Assembly: GCF_040802235.1 (NCBI RefSeq)
Contig: NC_133166.1
Span: 4,340,001 to 4,404,000 of the forward strand
Length of the DNA stretch: 64,000 nucleotides
Direction: 5' to 3'
DNA from: Manis javanica
Lineage: Eukaryota; Chordata; Mammalia; Pholidota; Manidae
Shown piece after piece: positions 1 to 12,344 of the stretch. The first letter of the stretch is position 1, and each line of letters begins with the position of its first letter. A program made the position numbers and the translations under genes. The notes below the pieces were generated by a model that was given only the letters and a program-made list of their open reading frames with translations, was not told where the DNA came from and searched no databases.

Positions 1-3000
1 TATATCTTCTTATTGCCTGATTGCTATGGCTGGGGCTTCCAGTACTATGTTGAACAAAAGTAATGAGAATGGGAATCCTTGTTTTGTTCTGTATCTTAGA
101 GGAAAAGCTTTTAGCTTTTCCCCACTGAGTATGATGTTACCTGTGGGTTTTTTATGTATGACCTTTATTTTGTTGAGATATATTCCCTCTATACTCATTT
201 TAAGAGTTTTTGTCATGAGTGATGCTGAATTTTGTCAAAGGCTTTTTCAGCATCTATTGACATGGTTTTTATCCTTCATTTTGTTAAAGTGATTGATTTG
301 TGGATACTGAACCATCCTTTCATCCCTAAAATAATGCCCATTTGGTCATGGTAAATGATCCTTTTGAAGTATTTTTTAGTTTGATTTGCAAATATTTTGT
401 TGAGGATTTTTGCATCTGTGTTCATCAGGGATATTGGTCTATGATTTAATTTTTTTGCAATGTCTTTGTCTGATTTTGGTATTAGATGCCAGCTGCATAG
501 AATGAGTTTGGAAATATTCCCTCCTCCTCTACTTTTTGGAATACTTTAAGAAGGATGAGTATTAGCTTCTTTAAATGTTTGGTAGAATTTGGTTGTGAAA
601 CCATCTGTACCTGGCATTTGTTTGTTAGGAGTTTTTTAATCGCTGCTTCAATTTTATTACTAGTAATTAGTCTGTTCAGATTTTCTATTTCTTACTGGGT
701 TAGTCTTGGGAGAATGCATGTTTCCAGGAATTTATCTATTTCTTCTAGGTTGTCCAATTTCTTGGCATATAATTTTTATGGTAATCTCTTATAATTGTTT
801 GTACTTCTATGATGTCAGTTGTAACTTATCCTCTTTCATTTGTGATTTTTTTGAGTCCTTTTTTTCCTGATGAGTCTAGCTAAAGGTTGATCAATTTTAT
901 CTTTTGAAAGAACTAGCTCTTACCTTCATTGATTGACTATTTTTAACTCTCTTTTCATTTATTTTCACTCTGATCTTTATTTCCTTCCTTCTACTAACTT
1001 TGAGTTTTATTTGTTCTTATTTTTCAAGTTACTTTAGGTATAGTGTTATATTATTTATTTGAAAATTTTCTTGTTTCTTAAGGTACACCTGTAATGCTAT
1101 AAACTTCCCTTTTACAACTATTGCTGTAACCCAAAGATTTTGCATTGTTGTGTTTCTATTTTCTATTTTCCAGGTATCTTTTGATTTCCTCTTTGATTTC
1201 TTTGTTGAGTCATCATTTGTTTAGTGGCATGTTGTTTGGCCTCCCCATGTTTGTGTTTTTTCCCATTTTTTTCTTGTAATTGATTTCCATTTTCATATTG
1301 TTGTGGTTGGAAAGATGCTTGGTATCATTTCAGTCTTCTTAAATTTATTAAGACTCTTCTGTGGCCTAACATGTGATCTATCCTAGAGAATGTTCCATGT
1401 GCACTTGAAAAGAATCAGTGTTCTGCTGTTTTGTGATGTAATGTTCTGTGTATATCTATTAAGTCTATTTGGTCTAATGTGTCATTCAAAGCAATTGTTT
1501 CCTTATTGATTTTTCTGTCTGGATGATCTATTCATGTAAGAGGGTTAAATCCCCTACTATTATTGTATTATTATCAATTTCTTTTGAAAACCATTATGTC
1601 TGTTAGTATTTGCTTTATGTATTTAAGTCCTCCTCTGTTGGGTGTGTAGATATTTACAACTGTTATATCTTATTGCTGGATTGACTCCTTAATTAGTATA
1701 TAATGTCCTTCTTTGTCTCTTTTTAGTCTTTGTTTTAAAGTCTATTTTGTCTGATGAGAGTACTACTACTCCAGCTTTTTTTCTTTTCTTTTTGCATGGA
1801 ATATCTTTTCCATCCCTTCAGTTTCAGTTTGTGTGTATCTTTAGGTCTGAAATGAGTCTTTTATAGACAGCATATAGATTAGGTCTTGCTTTTTAATCCC
1901 TTCAGTCACCCTTTATCTTTTGGTTGGACCATTTATTCCATTTATATTTAAAGTAATTATTATAGGTATGTACTTGTTGTCATTTTGTTACATGTTTTCT
2001 GGTTGTTTGGGTTGCTCCATGATCATTTCTTCTTCTCTTACTCACCTCCCTTGTGTGTGAAGACTTCCTTTAGTGTTATGGTTGGATTCTTTTCTCTTTA
2101 TTTTCTATGTATCTGTTATAGGTTTTATGTAAAAGGAATCCACACAGACATGTGCTTTATGTATGATACCTTACACATATAGCAGTCTCTGTGAAATTGA
2201 TGGTCCCTTAAGTTCAAACACATTCTAATAGCACTACATTTTTTATTCCTCCTCCTCATTTTATGTATGTAATGACTTCTTTGACACCTTTTTATTTAGT
2301 GAATCCTTTAGCTAAATTTTAGAAGTAGTTCATTTTACTGCCTTTAACCTTCATACTAACTTTTAAGTGATTCATCTGCTGCCTTTGCTGTCTCTTTTTA
2401 CCAGTGAAAGTATTTCTTTCCATGAATTTCTTGCTTCTAGTTTATGGTCTTTTCTTTTCCTCTTAAATAAGTCTCTTTAACACTTTTTGTAAAGCTGGTT
2501 TAGTGGTGGTGAACTCCTTTAACCTGTGTTTATCCGAGAAGCTCATTTAGTCTCTCCTTCAATTCTGAATGATAACCTTGCCGGGTAGAGTATTCTTAGA
2601 TGAAGGTTTTTCCCATCAGTACTTTGAATATATCATGCTACTCCTTTCTGGCCTAATGAGTTTCTGCTGAAAAATCAGCTGATAGCCTTATGATGTTTCC
2701 CTTGTAGGTAACTTGTCGCTTTTCTCTCACTGCTTTAAGGTCCTCTCTTTGTCTGTCATCTTTGACCTTTCAATAATTATGTGTCTTCGTGTGCACTGCC
2801 TTGGATTCATCTTGTTGGGGCCTTTCTGTACATCCTGGACCTGGAAGTCTGTTTCTTTCCCTAAGTTGCATAAATTTTTGGCTGTTATTTATTAAAATAA
2901 GTTTTCCACCCTTTTTTCTCTTTCTCTTTTTCCTTCTGGGGCACCTATAATGCAAATGTTAGGACATTTGATATTGTCCCATTGGTCCCTTCACCTATCC

Positions 3001-3205
3001 TTATTTCTTTTTATTTATTTTTTCTTTCTGCTATTCAGCTTGTGTTGAGTGCTCTCCAGTACTGTCTTCCAAATTGCTGATCCATTCTTCTGCATCTTCT
3101 AATCTGCTGTTGAATCCCTATAGCATATTTTTCATTTTGTCTATTGTATTCTTCATCTCTGATTGGTTCTTTTATATATTTTTTATCTCTTTAGGGATTA
3201 GACTA
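1..3205 (-). mobile_element. Old LINE-1, antisense on + strand, cut by window start
   Basis: The + strand matches, base pattern for base pattern, the antisense of the much better preserved L1 at 20129-28631. It starts inside the ORF2 reverse-transcriptase region, passes the ORF2 start near 1980, the ORF1 C-terminal region near 2480-2690, and ends in the ORF1 N-terminal or 5' UTR region near 3200. No long reading frame survives: the best piece, 10-216 on the minus strand, is a 68-codon remnant of the RT domain with many stops beyond it. The divergence suggests an ancient L1M-type element. Its 3' end lies outside the window. Confidence 0.9.
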
Positions 3206-3326
3206 TTGCAGTATTTTTCAAACCTGAAGGTTTTCTTTCAATCATAAGAAAAAAAGTTAAAGACCCCTAGTGTTGACAGAAATGTTTTTTGTGATGCATT
3301 TTTTATATCTGCCTCTTGTCTGTTTT

Positions 3327-3445
3327 CCCCCATTAGACTGAGATATACATTTTCTACATTTCCATATTCCCGGTCTATTGCTCAGTGTCTGGCACATAGT
3401 GGACACTCAGACAACATTTAAGGGATAAACGAACATATGTATTAG
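3327..3445 (+). repeat. L2 LINE 3'-end fragment
   Basis: The stretch has the typical L2 tail: a 'tagactgagat' start, then a 'ctggcacatagtggacactc' core followed by a decayed run toward the terminal repeat. It is old and diverged, and boundaries are approximate. Confidence 0.6.
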
Positions 3446-3460
3446 TGAAGGGATCAACAA

Positions 3461-3673
3461 ATGTTTCAAACAATCAGGAGAGTTGCTGCAGATGTGGAAA
3501 AAATCCAGGATATGGTGGCAGATGATCTCTTGTGCCAAAGGACCATGAGAAGAGTGAAAAAATATAAAGACCTTATTGCAAAAAGGCATGAATGTGCCAA
3601 TGTCAGGAAGCCATCAATGAATTTAGCATTGTCTCAGACCAAATGTAAGATTCATTCAGTCAGCACTTATTAA
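3461..3673 (+). other. Unrecognised 70-codon ORF with splice-like flanks
   Basis: An ATG-initiated frame encodes a charged, lysine/arginine-rich peptide that could be helical. An AG dinucleotide precedes 3479 and a GTAAGA motif begins at 3644, so 3479-3643 could be an internal exon (phase unverified). The upstream polypyrimidine tract is poor. I do not recognise the protein, and a 70-codon frame can arise by chance. It lies between an L2 fragment and a CR1/L3-like fragment, downstream of PANX1. Confidence 0.15.
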
Positions 3674-3840
3674 TAAAGATCCATTTAATGTATATGAGTA
3701 CATGCTACCACTTTGCTCAGAGCTCTAGACATCAGAAATGAGTATGACATAGTCTTTCCCCTTCAAAAGTTCATGGTCAGGAGGACACATGAAAATATAA
3801 GCAAAATTATTACATTATAGTGAATCTAAAACAGAATGAT
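3655..3840 (+). repeat. L3/CR1-like old LINE fragment
   Basis: The order of motifs (position-of-peak phrase near 3655, 'cagaaatgagtatgacatag', 'ttcatggtcaggaggacaca', then an A-rich stretch) resembles ancient L3-type LINE 3' ends. Similar pieces occur near 32400, 34440, 42325 and 50455 in this window. Family assignment is by memory. Confidence 0.4.
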
Positions 3841-4359
3841 CTTAATCAGTATAGGCCAGCTAATGCTGCAGTAACAAACAACCACCAATTTCAGCATCAT
3901 TAATTGAAAGAACTCATGCTGCATGTCCATGACCTACTCATGTTGTTTTGAATCCAGGCTGGCATAGAAGCTGGTGCCCAGAACACTGCTGGTTGCTGTG
4001 CCAGAGGGAAAGGGAGCCTGGAACACTATACTCATTAGCTCCTAAGGAACACATCACTTCCACTTGATTTGATGAGTCAAAGTCAAACAGCCATATTTAA
4101 TTCGAAGGGGGCCAAGAGGAATTTAACTCCAGGGGGGTAGAGGGAGAACTGGAAACATCTGGTGAACAGTATTAATGGCTGTTGCTCAGAGGGGCCAAGA
4201 GCAGGCCACCCCCAGGTGGGCCACTTTGCCGTACAGAGTATGTCAAGCTGAAAACAGTCAAGTCCCAAAGACTCAGAGAGAAGCTTTGACCTCCCCTCTA
4301 AGTGCCCAAAAGAATAAAGACAGAAGACCTGCTCCAGGAAGAGAGCTATCACCATACAT

Positions 4360-4461
4360 AACTACATTATAATATGACTACATTATAATATGACATTATA
4401 ATATAAATACATTATAATATGACATTATAATATTTAATTCCATATATATGGAATTAAATAT
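4360..4461. repeat. AT-rich tandem repeat ending in a perfect 32-bp palindrome
   Basis: A 'cattataatatga'-type motif is repeated several times from about 4360 to 4430. It runs directly into a perfect inverted repeat at 4430-4461 with no spacer, centred on alternating AT. The next base pair out (4429/4462) does not match. Such tracts can form cruciforms and often vary in length. Confidence 0.85.
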
Positions 4462-5529
4462 GCTATAGTGGTGGAAAATAGGGAGGAATTTAGCAAAGTC
4501 TGTTAAAATTCCTCTCTGTGTCGCATATTTTCTGTGTGGCTCAGCAAGCATTTTTTTTTATCAAACTTTTACCCTTTTTCATCTTCCTGTGAATTGCTTT
4601 CCTTCTCTTTGAAGTCCCAGACTCCTACCCCTTCTCCCTAGTTGAGGATGACATATATACCTCCTTGTCCCTGACTATTTTTGGTATCACATGTCTGTGT
4701 GGATTCCTTGTACATGCATAATGAAATTTGACTTTCTCCCGTTAATCTGTCTCATGCCAATTTAACTCTCAGACCAGCTGTAAAAATATGTGAAGGGTAG
4801 AGGAAAAGTTTTGCTCCCCAGCCATTTGAAGAAATTGTACTGGGGAGCATGAATGGGGTACTACCAATTCTGCTCCAGTAGTTGGGGGTCTATTCAGAGT
4901 AGAGCTGCCATGTGCACTGAGTTATGAGATGCAAACACTTGTCACACTGATGCACAGGGTCTAGGAGGCCAAGACTTAGGCTTCAGTCTGCAGTGGTCAG
5001 TTACTTTTGTGCTACCTGAAGGTACCCCGGGGTCCTCACCAGTCTGCTGTGTGCAGCAGCCTAACTCCATCAGCACAGTGTGGTCAACATCCCTGGAGAC
5101 ATTATAATGACACTTAAAATCACTGATGTTTATAGAAGCACTTACTCTGTGCCCAGGGAGGTTTATTTCCGGCAGAAAGGTCACCTGAGTGGCTCATTCA
5201 CAAAAGGCCCCATATTTAGACTACTGATGTTGTATCTGAAAAGGTCATAAATACAATCACAGAGATTCTCTGAGAATAGGATATTCATTATATACACGTG
5301 TCTAATTTCTAGATGGATTTCTTAGGCCTCTTGAATTAATATTTTCCAGAATTCCTATATTTTTTTTGCAAAAAGTGATCTTCATTAAAAGTACACATTT
5401 AAGCTCTTCCCCAGTTTATGTAATATTGTTTTTCTAGTCATGTTCTATCTGAAAATCTAAGTATTAAAAAGTGGAGTAACACGAGCCCATCTTGATCTGG
5501 GCAAGATCCCTGTAGGTACTAGGCACACT

Positions 5530-5690
5530 GCCTTCTACCTTATCTGAGTCATTAATTCACTTCTCAAAGCAGCCTAAGACGCAGATATTTTTATGCCCAT
5601 TTTGAAAATGAAGTAATGGAAGCTTAACTAAACTTCAGCCTGGTAAGTGGAGGAACTGCAATTTGAACCCAGATCTAGCTTGAACCTAAA
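5530..5690 (+). repeat. MIR SINE
   Basis: The stretch reads as the MIR core in + orientation: 'ttatgcccattttgaaaatg' near 5591, then the 'aagtggaggaactgcaattt' and 'gaacccagatct' parts that correspond to the end of the core region. It is old and diverged. Confidence 0.7.
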
Positions 5691-5699
5691 ACCCCCATA

Positions 5700-8340
5700 C
5701 CAATAATCACTGTGTACGCTGCTTCACATTTCCATATCCCAGTACTCAGCCCTCTCCTCCCTGCTTTTTTGCACTCAGGTTTACCACCATTCCCACCTTT
5801 CTCTTGGAGTTTCTGCTTTTCTGCTCTCAATGCTCCTCCTCACCCAGGTAGACCTTATTGCAAAAAAACCCCATATTTAGACTATGCCAGTCCAGAGAGC
5901 ACGTTGTTGAGCACAAAGCCAGGAAGGAGTCCCATGTTTGCACTAGAATCTGGAGGTTCCCTTAGCAACTGAATTAATCGGTCAGTCAACAATAAACTGT
6001 TGAGTGTCACCCATGGACTCAGCCCAGTGTTGCAACTGAGTGCAGCTGAGGAGTGCGGAGGAGAAATAGGCTGGGGCCGCAGGCTGAGCTGTGCTGTCAG
6101 GTGGCTAGTCCCAGGGAGCAAGCTGTGCTCTGGGAGGCAGGAGGCTGGCTGTGATTCAGAGGGCCAGACAAGCATGGTTCTGAGCTACCAGTCACCACGC
6201 TGGCCCCCACAGCAACTGCTGGGTGGTCCACTGTCATCAGGTATTTTCACAGGAATGCTGGTAGCTCCTGAACTTCTATAGAAGAGGTAAGGGGGTAGCC
6301 ATATAATGGGCGTGGGCATAGGCTAGTGGTTTTGTCATGAAACTGTAGTTAAATACCAAGCATATTGGCTTTGACTTGAATTGCGGGTAAATGTGGGGTG
6401 GCTGCCAGATGCCATAATCTGATGCCATAATCTGATGAAGATTATGGAGGACTAAGCTACCCCCCCGCCCTCCAAAAAAGTATTTACTAAAGCTCTATTA
6501 AGCTCACATCACTGTCTTTCACTGAATATCTTACAGGCAGAGCAAAGATTGAGGAGATCTGAGTACACTCTAAGAAATGATGAATTTTATATACTTATAG
6601 CTTAAATATAAATTTTTGAAAATTGAAATGTACTTAACTACAGAGCGACTCTGATGTCATCTTCAGGTCTTTCTCACTGGGCAAAGGGTACAATTCTCAG
6701 CCTGAAACGCTGGGCCCTGGTCTTCTTTTATACCCACTGAGCCACAGCATTTCTTCATGGCTTGGTTACTTCCTTAGTCACAGATCATGTCAGCTGTGAT
6801 GTCATGTCAGCAATGAAGGCAACTTTCTCCCTGTGGGCTCCAAAGGGCAGAGTCTTTGCCCACTGCAGCCACAGAGTGCTGACTGCTTCACAGCCTGCCA
6901 CCATGCTCTGCAGCCAGTCGGCGGGGCAGGGGGTGGGGGGACTGGTACTCAGGTTTGCAGACCCTGACTCTGTGCCTTACCTCAGTGGCAGAGCAGCTCT
7001 GGAGGCTGCAGGTAACCCCTCTCCAGGTCTCCAACCACCACAGGCCAGACGGTGGTGTGACCATGAGGATTAGAAGTGACATATGGGCAGTGCTTGGCAC
7101 AGAGGAGGCTTTAGGAAATGTCCAACCAGTAGATGATCAGGGTATACTTATAGTGGGTATCATTTTGGGGGTCCCTTCTCTGCTAGTGCTTCTGAGTCCT
7201 GCCCTGCAGGAGCTGGGCCCTGCTCTTTATCCACACAGTGACCACCTATATGCTGGTCACTAGCTCTCCCACTCTCCATGGCAGGTCAAATCAGGACATG
7301 TGACTGCCTCCAGCCTTTGGAATTCAAATTCCATTTCCTCCTTAAAAGCTGTTTGGTTTGGGGTGAATTCACCTCTATACATTTCACTTTCCACCTTAGT
7401 ATAATCAGGATGGACAGTGTCTGTCTCCTACAGTGGTTACGGACATTGTATTAGGAAAATCACCTGGTTTTCTTCCTGTGAGTCCTTTATTTTCACATAA
7501 AATGCTTTGCTTCTGACACTTCTGGTCACCAGATATCTGGGGATTGTTCCCCACCAACAAGCATTTCTCTGTGACACCAGCTAGATGTCCTACATTCAAA
7601 TTCTTTGTGTCAAAGACAGTGCCAGATCACACAGGTTAAGGGCTCAGTCCCACCGGGCTGCCCCCACCCCCCACTTCAGATGCTAACTGCAAGTACAGGT
7701 CTCCAGGTTGTCCACAGCTTCTGTCACACTTGGCAATAAATTGGAGGTTCTAATGACCTCCTCTCCCTTGGATTCAATTATTTGCTAAGACTGGCTCTCA
7801 GACCTCAGTGAAATGCTTACTTATGTTTCCCAGTTTATTACAGGCTATGATAAAGGGTGAAGAGCCAGGTAAAGAGATACAGAGGGCGACACCTTGGAGG
7901 GTCCTGAGCATAGGAGCTTCTGCCCCTGTGGAGTTGGGGGCATGGATGTGGTCACCCACCTGGAACCTCTCTGAATCCTTAAGCTATTGGGATTTTATGG
8001 AGGCTTCCTCATGCAGGCCTGATCAGTTAGCTACTTGCTCCCCTTTCTACAGGATGGGTGAAAATTCCAAGCTTCTAATGATGGCCTGGCCTGTCAGTAA
8101 CTTTCCCCCAAATAGGAGCCATTCAGGAGCCCACCCAGAGTTGCCTCATTAGAACAAAGATACTCCTATCACCCAGAAAATTACAAGGGTTTCAGGAGCC
8201 CGATGTTGGGAACCGCGGCCCACGACCAAGTATTAGAACAAGAGATGTGCCTAGTGCCCTTATCACTCGGGAAATTCCAAGTGATTCAGAAGCTCTGCAT
8301 GAGATGCTGGGGGCACAGACCAGTATATATATTTTCTATT
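5700..8340. other. Intergenic stretch without recognised gene
   Basis: There is no supported exon or RNA gene here. A weak L2/MIR-like piece ('gtgcttggcacagaggaggc') lies near 7090. A short tandem duplication of 'gatgccataatct' sits at about 6410-6436. Open frames in this stretch are short, overlap on both strands and start at arbitrary points. Confidence 0.5.
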
Positions 8341-8344
8341 GTGT

Positions 8345-8425
8345 CACAGTCATTAAGTGAGTCAGTGTCTGTAAAGTATTTGGCACGGTGCCTGGCATGT
8401 GGTAAATCCCCAATAACCATAACTC
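8345..8425 (+). repeat. MIR/L2 tail fragment
   Basis: The 'cacggtgcctggcatgtggt' segment followed by 'aaatccccaataacc' is the common 3'-terminal signature of MIR and L2 elements. Confidence 0.55.
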
Positions 8426-8699
8426 TTGTTAAGTGGCCTGCTCAAGCCATACACATTATGGTTGGTTTTCATGTTATTTTTTGTGTGTACTCTCCAAATT
8501 CCCCTCCATGAACATATATCATTGTTCTAACCGGGAAAACACATATGCACGTGCTGGGAAGCCCTGCCTACCAGATCCAGCTCCTCTGGGCATGGATTCT
8601 GGAATCAGCAGAAGCCTAAACTCACCAGACTCTCTCGGGAGTCTATAAATTAGGGAAAATACAGCAGAAGCCAGAGGGTTAAATTGCAAAGTCAACACA

Positions 8700-8900
8700 A
8701 CATCTTAAATAATGAGAACTCACATAGGCTTCCCCTGTGCCGGACGCAGCTCTGTATGTGTGTTCCCTCGTTTAACCTTCCCCACAGTCTTCTGAGCTAG
8801 GTGGTATTATCCCCATCGTTCGGTTCAATATTGTACCGAAGTCAAGGAACCACTTGAAGTCATGCAGCAAAACCACCCTAGGAGCCAGTCTGCCAGCCTT
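8700..8900 (+). repeat. MIR SINE
   Basis: The stretch contains the MIR core pattern in + orientation: 'gtggtattatccccatcgtt' near 8801, then 'caaggaaccacttgaagtca' and 'gcagcaaaaccac'. It is old and diverged. Confidence 0.6.
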
Positions 8901-9784
8901 CAGAGCCCACCCTCCTTAAGTCCACTGGAACAAGAATTCCTCTCCAGGAGCAATGCTTGACTGAAATGTGATAGGTTAATAGGAAAATATATATGCTAGA
9001 AAATTATGACACTCTTTGTCTTCCAGAACAATTCAGTCCTAAAATCATTCAGGCAGGTGACTGTGGAGAGACACAGCTTGGGGGGGATGTTGTCCCCCAA
9101 GATGAGTGAGGAGGTGACAGACACCCAGGCCATGACTGTGGCTCTCGCTTGGCACTGGGCCAGGGCTTGGGAGAGGTAGCAGTGAATGCAGGGCTTTGAT
9201 TCCACGTATTTCCATATTATCTGATTTTTTTTTTTAGAAATGAATATGTAATCATGACTAGCTTGCAATAGCTTCATTTTTTAAATTAAAGGCCGAAAGA
9301 GAAAGGGGGAGTAAAACAGAGGAGCAGTAGCCTGTTTTGGAGCTTCACTCTGGGCCACCCCGGCAAGGCTGGGAAGGGGTGCAGGGTCCCCACTGTGGGG
9401 ACAGGAGTGCTGACTTGGGCGCATGCTCAGCTCTGTCAGCACCTGCACCTGTTTGCACCTGTTTGTCCCACTCAGATGACAGGGAACCCAGAACACACTG
9501 ACATTGGAAGGGAGAGGAGGTAGGACCTGAGTCAGCGCATTCTCCATTCTGCAGTTTAGTTGCCGTAATTCGGTTTCAGCAGGAGGCGCACAGAGCTGCC
9601 CTGTCAGCTGCCTCCAGCTCGGCCTTTCTCCCTCCTGGTCCTCAGCCCTGGGTGGTGGCGGTGGATGGTGGCCGTGGTGGGCGTGTGCTAAGCCTGAGGC
9701 AAAATGTAACTGTGAGCAGGGAGGGACATCTGACTGGTTAGGGAAGGGTGAGGTCCCAGAGAGCTTCCTGTAGCAGACGCTGGA

Positions 9785-10309
9785 ACTTTGCTTTTTTAAT
9801 GTGGTAAAATACACAGCGTTTACCATCTTACCCATTTTTAGACGTACAGTTGAGGAATGTTAAGTGTATTCACATTGTTGTGCATATATGAGTTTCCGAA
9901 ATCCTTCATTTTGCAAAACCGAATTCCATACCCATTAAATAGCAGTACTCTATTCTTTCCTCTCCCCAGTCCTTGGCAACCAACATTCTGTCTCTATGAG
10001 TTTCACTGCTCTGGGTACTGCATAAAGTGGAATCATTTGTATTCATCTTTTTGTGACAGGTTTATTTCACTGATCATTATGTCCCCAAGGTTCATCCATG
10101 CTGTAGCTTGTGTCAGAATTTCCTTTCTTTTTAAGGAGGGCATATATGTGTGTGTGTGTGTGTGTGTGTACATTTTCTTCATCTGTTGATCAATTGATGG
10201 ACATTTTGGTTGCTTCCACCTTTTGGCTGTTGTGAATAATGGTGCTATGAGCATGGGTGTACAAATACCTCTTCAAGATCCTACTTTCAGTTCTTCTGGG
10301 TATGTATCC
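9785..10309 (-). mobile_element. Old L1 3'-end fragment, part 1
   Basis: The + strand shows the antisense of an L1 3' end, including the ORF2 C-terminal region (near 10160-10300, matching 22490-22640 of the intron-2 L1) and its 3' UTR. A (TG)11 microsatellite lies inside at about 10148-10169. The element is split at 10310 by an LTR insertion and resumes at 10705. Confidence 0.85.
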
Positions 10310-10699
10310 TGTTATGGACTGAACTGTGTCCCCTGTAAAATGTGTGTGGTGAAGCCCTAACCCTCAATTCGACTGTGTTTGGAGATAAGAGTCTTTAGGT
10401 AGTAATTAAGGTTAAATGAAGTCATAAGGGTAGGATCCTAATCCCACAGGACTGGTAGCCTTATAAGAAGAGAAAGAGAGATATACCCTCTCGACCACTA
10501 ACCCCATGAATCAATGAAAAGCCATGTGAAGACATAAGAAGGCCGTGGCTATCAGCAAGCCAGGAAGAGTCTTTACCAGAGACTGAATGGGCAAGAACCT
10601 TGACCTTGGACTTCTAGCATCCAGAACTGTGAGAAGTCATTTCTGTTAAGCCACCCAGGCTAGTGTTCTGCTATGGAAGCCCTGAGTTGACTTAATACA
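10310..10699 (+). mobile_element. Solo MaLR LTR (MLT1 type) inserted in L1
   Basis: The unit begins TGTTATGGACTGAACTGTGT and ends TAATACA, the terminal pattern of MLT1-class MaLR LTRs. It is flanked on both sides by the 5-bp duplication TATCC (10305-10309 and 10700-10704), as expected for ERVL-MaLR integration. It interrupts an L1 3' end, so it inserted after that L1. No internal retroviral sequence is present, so it is a solo LTR. Confidence 0.85.
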
Positions 10700-10704
10700 T
10701 ATCC

Positions 10705-10802
10705 AGAAATGGAATTGCTGTCATGTGGTACTTGTTTAATTTTTTGAGGACCTGTCATGCTGTTTGCCATAGTGACTGTGCCACTTTACACTCCCACCAA
10801 CA
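10705..10802 (-). mobile_element. Old L1 3'-end fragment, part 2
   Basis: This continues the L1 ORF2 C-terminal antisense sequence interrupted at 10309 ('agaaatggaattgctgtcat' through 'cactcccaccaacatg'). It matches the order of 22630-22735 in the intron-2 L1. Confidence 0.85.
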
Positions 10803-11239
10803 TGGAGCTGACTTTTGAATGGAAGGGAAGAGGTAGGTGAGGACAGAAGAGAGCACCTGAAAGCAGAGAGGCCTTTAAGGAACCTTGCACCAGAGGCAGG
10901 AGGGGTGCTTGTAGGGGATGAGCCTGAAGAAGTGGGCAGGAGGTGGGGCCTTGTATAACTTTTATCACAAGCTTGTTCTTTATCCCCAAATCCATGAAGA
11001 GTCCTGAGAGATTTAAAATGGTGAGGTGGGCTGGGAGGAAAGGTTGGCATAATCAGATTTGCGTTCTAAAAAGCCCACTTGCAGGAAGGTAGAAGATGGG
11101 TTAGACATGGTAAGGCAATTAGAGGGATTCAGGAAGTGACAAGGGCCTGAGAGAAAGCCCCGGGAGTGGAGAGAGGTGTCAGAGGATGCTGAGGAGATTC
11201 AAATTCAGGCTCAGAGACAGGCTGGGACTTAGGGTTACT

Positions 11240-11828
11240 TCCACAGCAGGCAAACCCTAAGGTGACCCCCATGATTCCCCTGATGCCTGTGCCCTGTACA
11301 ATCTCCTCCCTTTGAGTGTGGGCAGGACCTGTGACTTGCTTCCAGGCAACAGAATATGGCAAAAGTGAAGAGAATTTGAAGATATAATTAAGCTCCCAAA
11401 GCAGTTGATTCTGAGTTCATCAAAACAGAGTATCCTCGGTGGCCTTAGTCAGGTAAAGACACTTAAAAAGAGGGACTGGGCCCTCCCCGAGGTGAAAGAC
11501 AATCCTATAGGCTTGGTAATGTAAGCAATCATGTTGGGAAACCCATGTGGCTAGGAACTGTGGGTGTCCTCCAGCCCGCAGTCAGACGGTAACAAGGAAA
11601 TGAATTCTGCCAACAGCCTGAGGGAGCTTAGAAGTGGCTCCTTCCCCAGTTGAGGCTCCTAATGAGCATGCATCCCATTTCCACCTTGGGTGCAGTCTTG
11701 CCACACCCTGAGAGCTCAGCTTAGCCATGCCCAGACTCCTGACCCAGAAAACTGCATAATAAGTATGTGTTGCTTTAAGTTGCTAAGGTTGTGGTAATTT
11801 GTCATGGAACAACAGAAAACGAATACAA
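11240..11828 (+). mobile_element. MaLR-type LTR, diverged
   Basis: The 3' part ends 'ttgtggtaatttgtcatgg' and 'gaatacaac', and the 5' part carries 'ctgtgacttgcttccaggca'. Both are patterns I associate with MaLR LTRs. The left boundary is uncertain, and it could be another ancient LTR family. Confidence 0.5.
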
Positions 11829-12338
11829 CTTCTATGGATCCTGCAGGTGCCACCCCGGAAAGAGCTGGGAGCAGGAGAAGGGTAATCATAACCATAGTGA
11901 ACAATTTATGGATTCCTTAGATAAGCCAGGCACTGTACTAAGATTCTGAATGGCTCTGATTTATTACTCACAAGAGTAAATTGTGTTAATTGACCATTGT
12001 ACACGGGAGTCCCCCCTCTTGAGAGAGGTGGGCAGGCCAATCCATGTTTAGCCACATATAATGTCTATTCCTTCCCCTCCAAGCCCAGGCAAACAATCCC
12101 CAATCAGAAAGCACGTGATTCCTGCTTTGGAAATTCTAGAATCTCTTGGCCCTTAATCAAGGACTTTTCTTCCTTTAGTTTCTGCCAGCTGGATTCTAGT
12201 AAGTGCCATGGAGCTACTGAATTTTATCATCCAGCAGAGAAGAAGGAGCCTCAAGACACCTCATGACTCATCTTCTGTTACATCTTCCCTGAAGAGAAAG
12301 TAAGAAATATTAAGACACATTTTTCACCACGGAGAAGT

Positions 12339-12344
12339 TTTATT
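12339..12344 (-). terminator. PANX1: Candidate distal PANX1 poly(A) signal (AATAAA)
   Basis: TTTATT on the + strand gives AATAAA on the minus strand. It is followed within 30 nt by a GT-rich 'gtggtgaaaaatgtgtctt', a good downstream element. If used, the 3' UTR would be about 3.56 kb. The low-repeat character of 12345-15899 fits transcribed UTR, but use is inferred. Confidence 0.4.

Noticed and set aside
9281-9835. 184-codon minus-strand frame
   Set aside because: It begins inside an L1 3' end and continues into unique DNA. It has no known domain and no splice or regulatory support.
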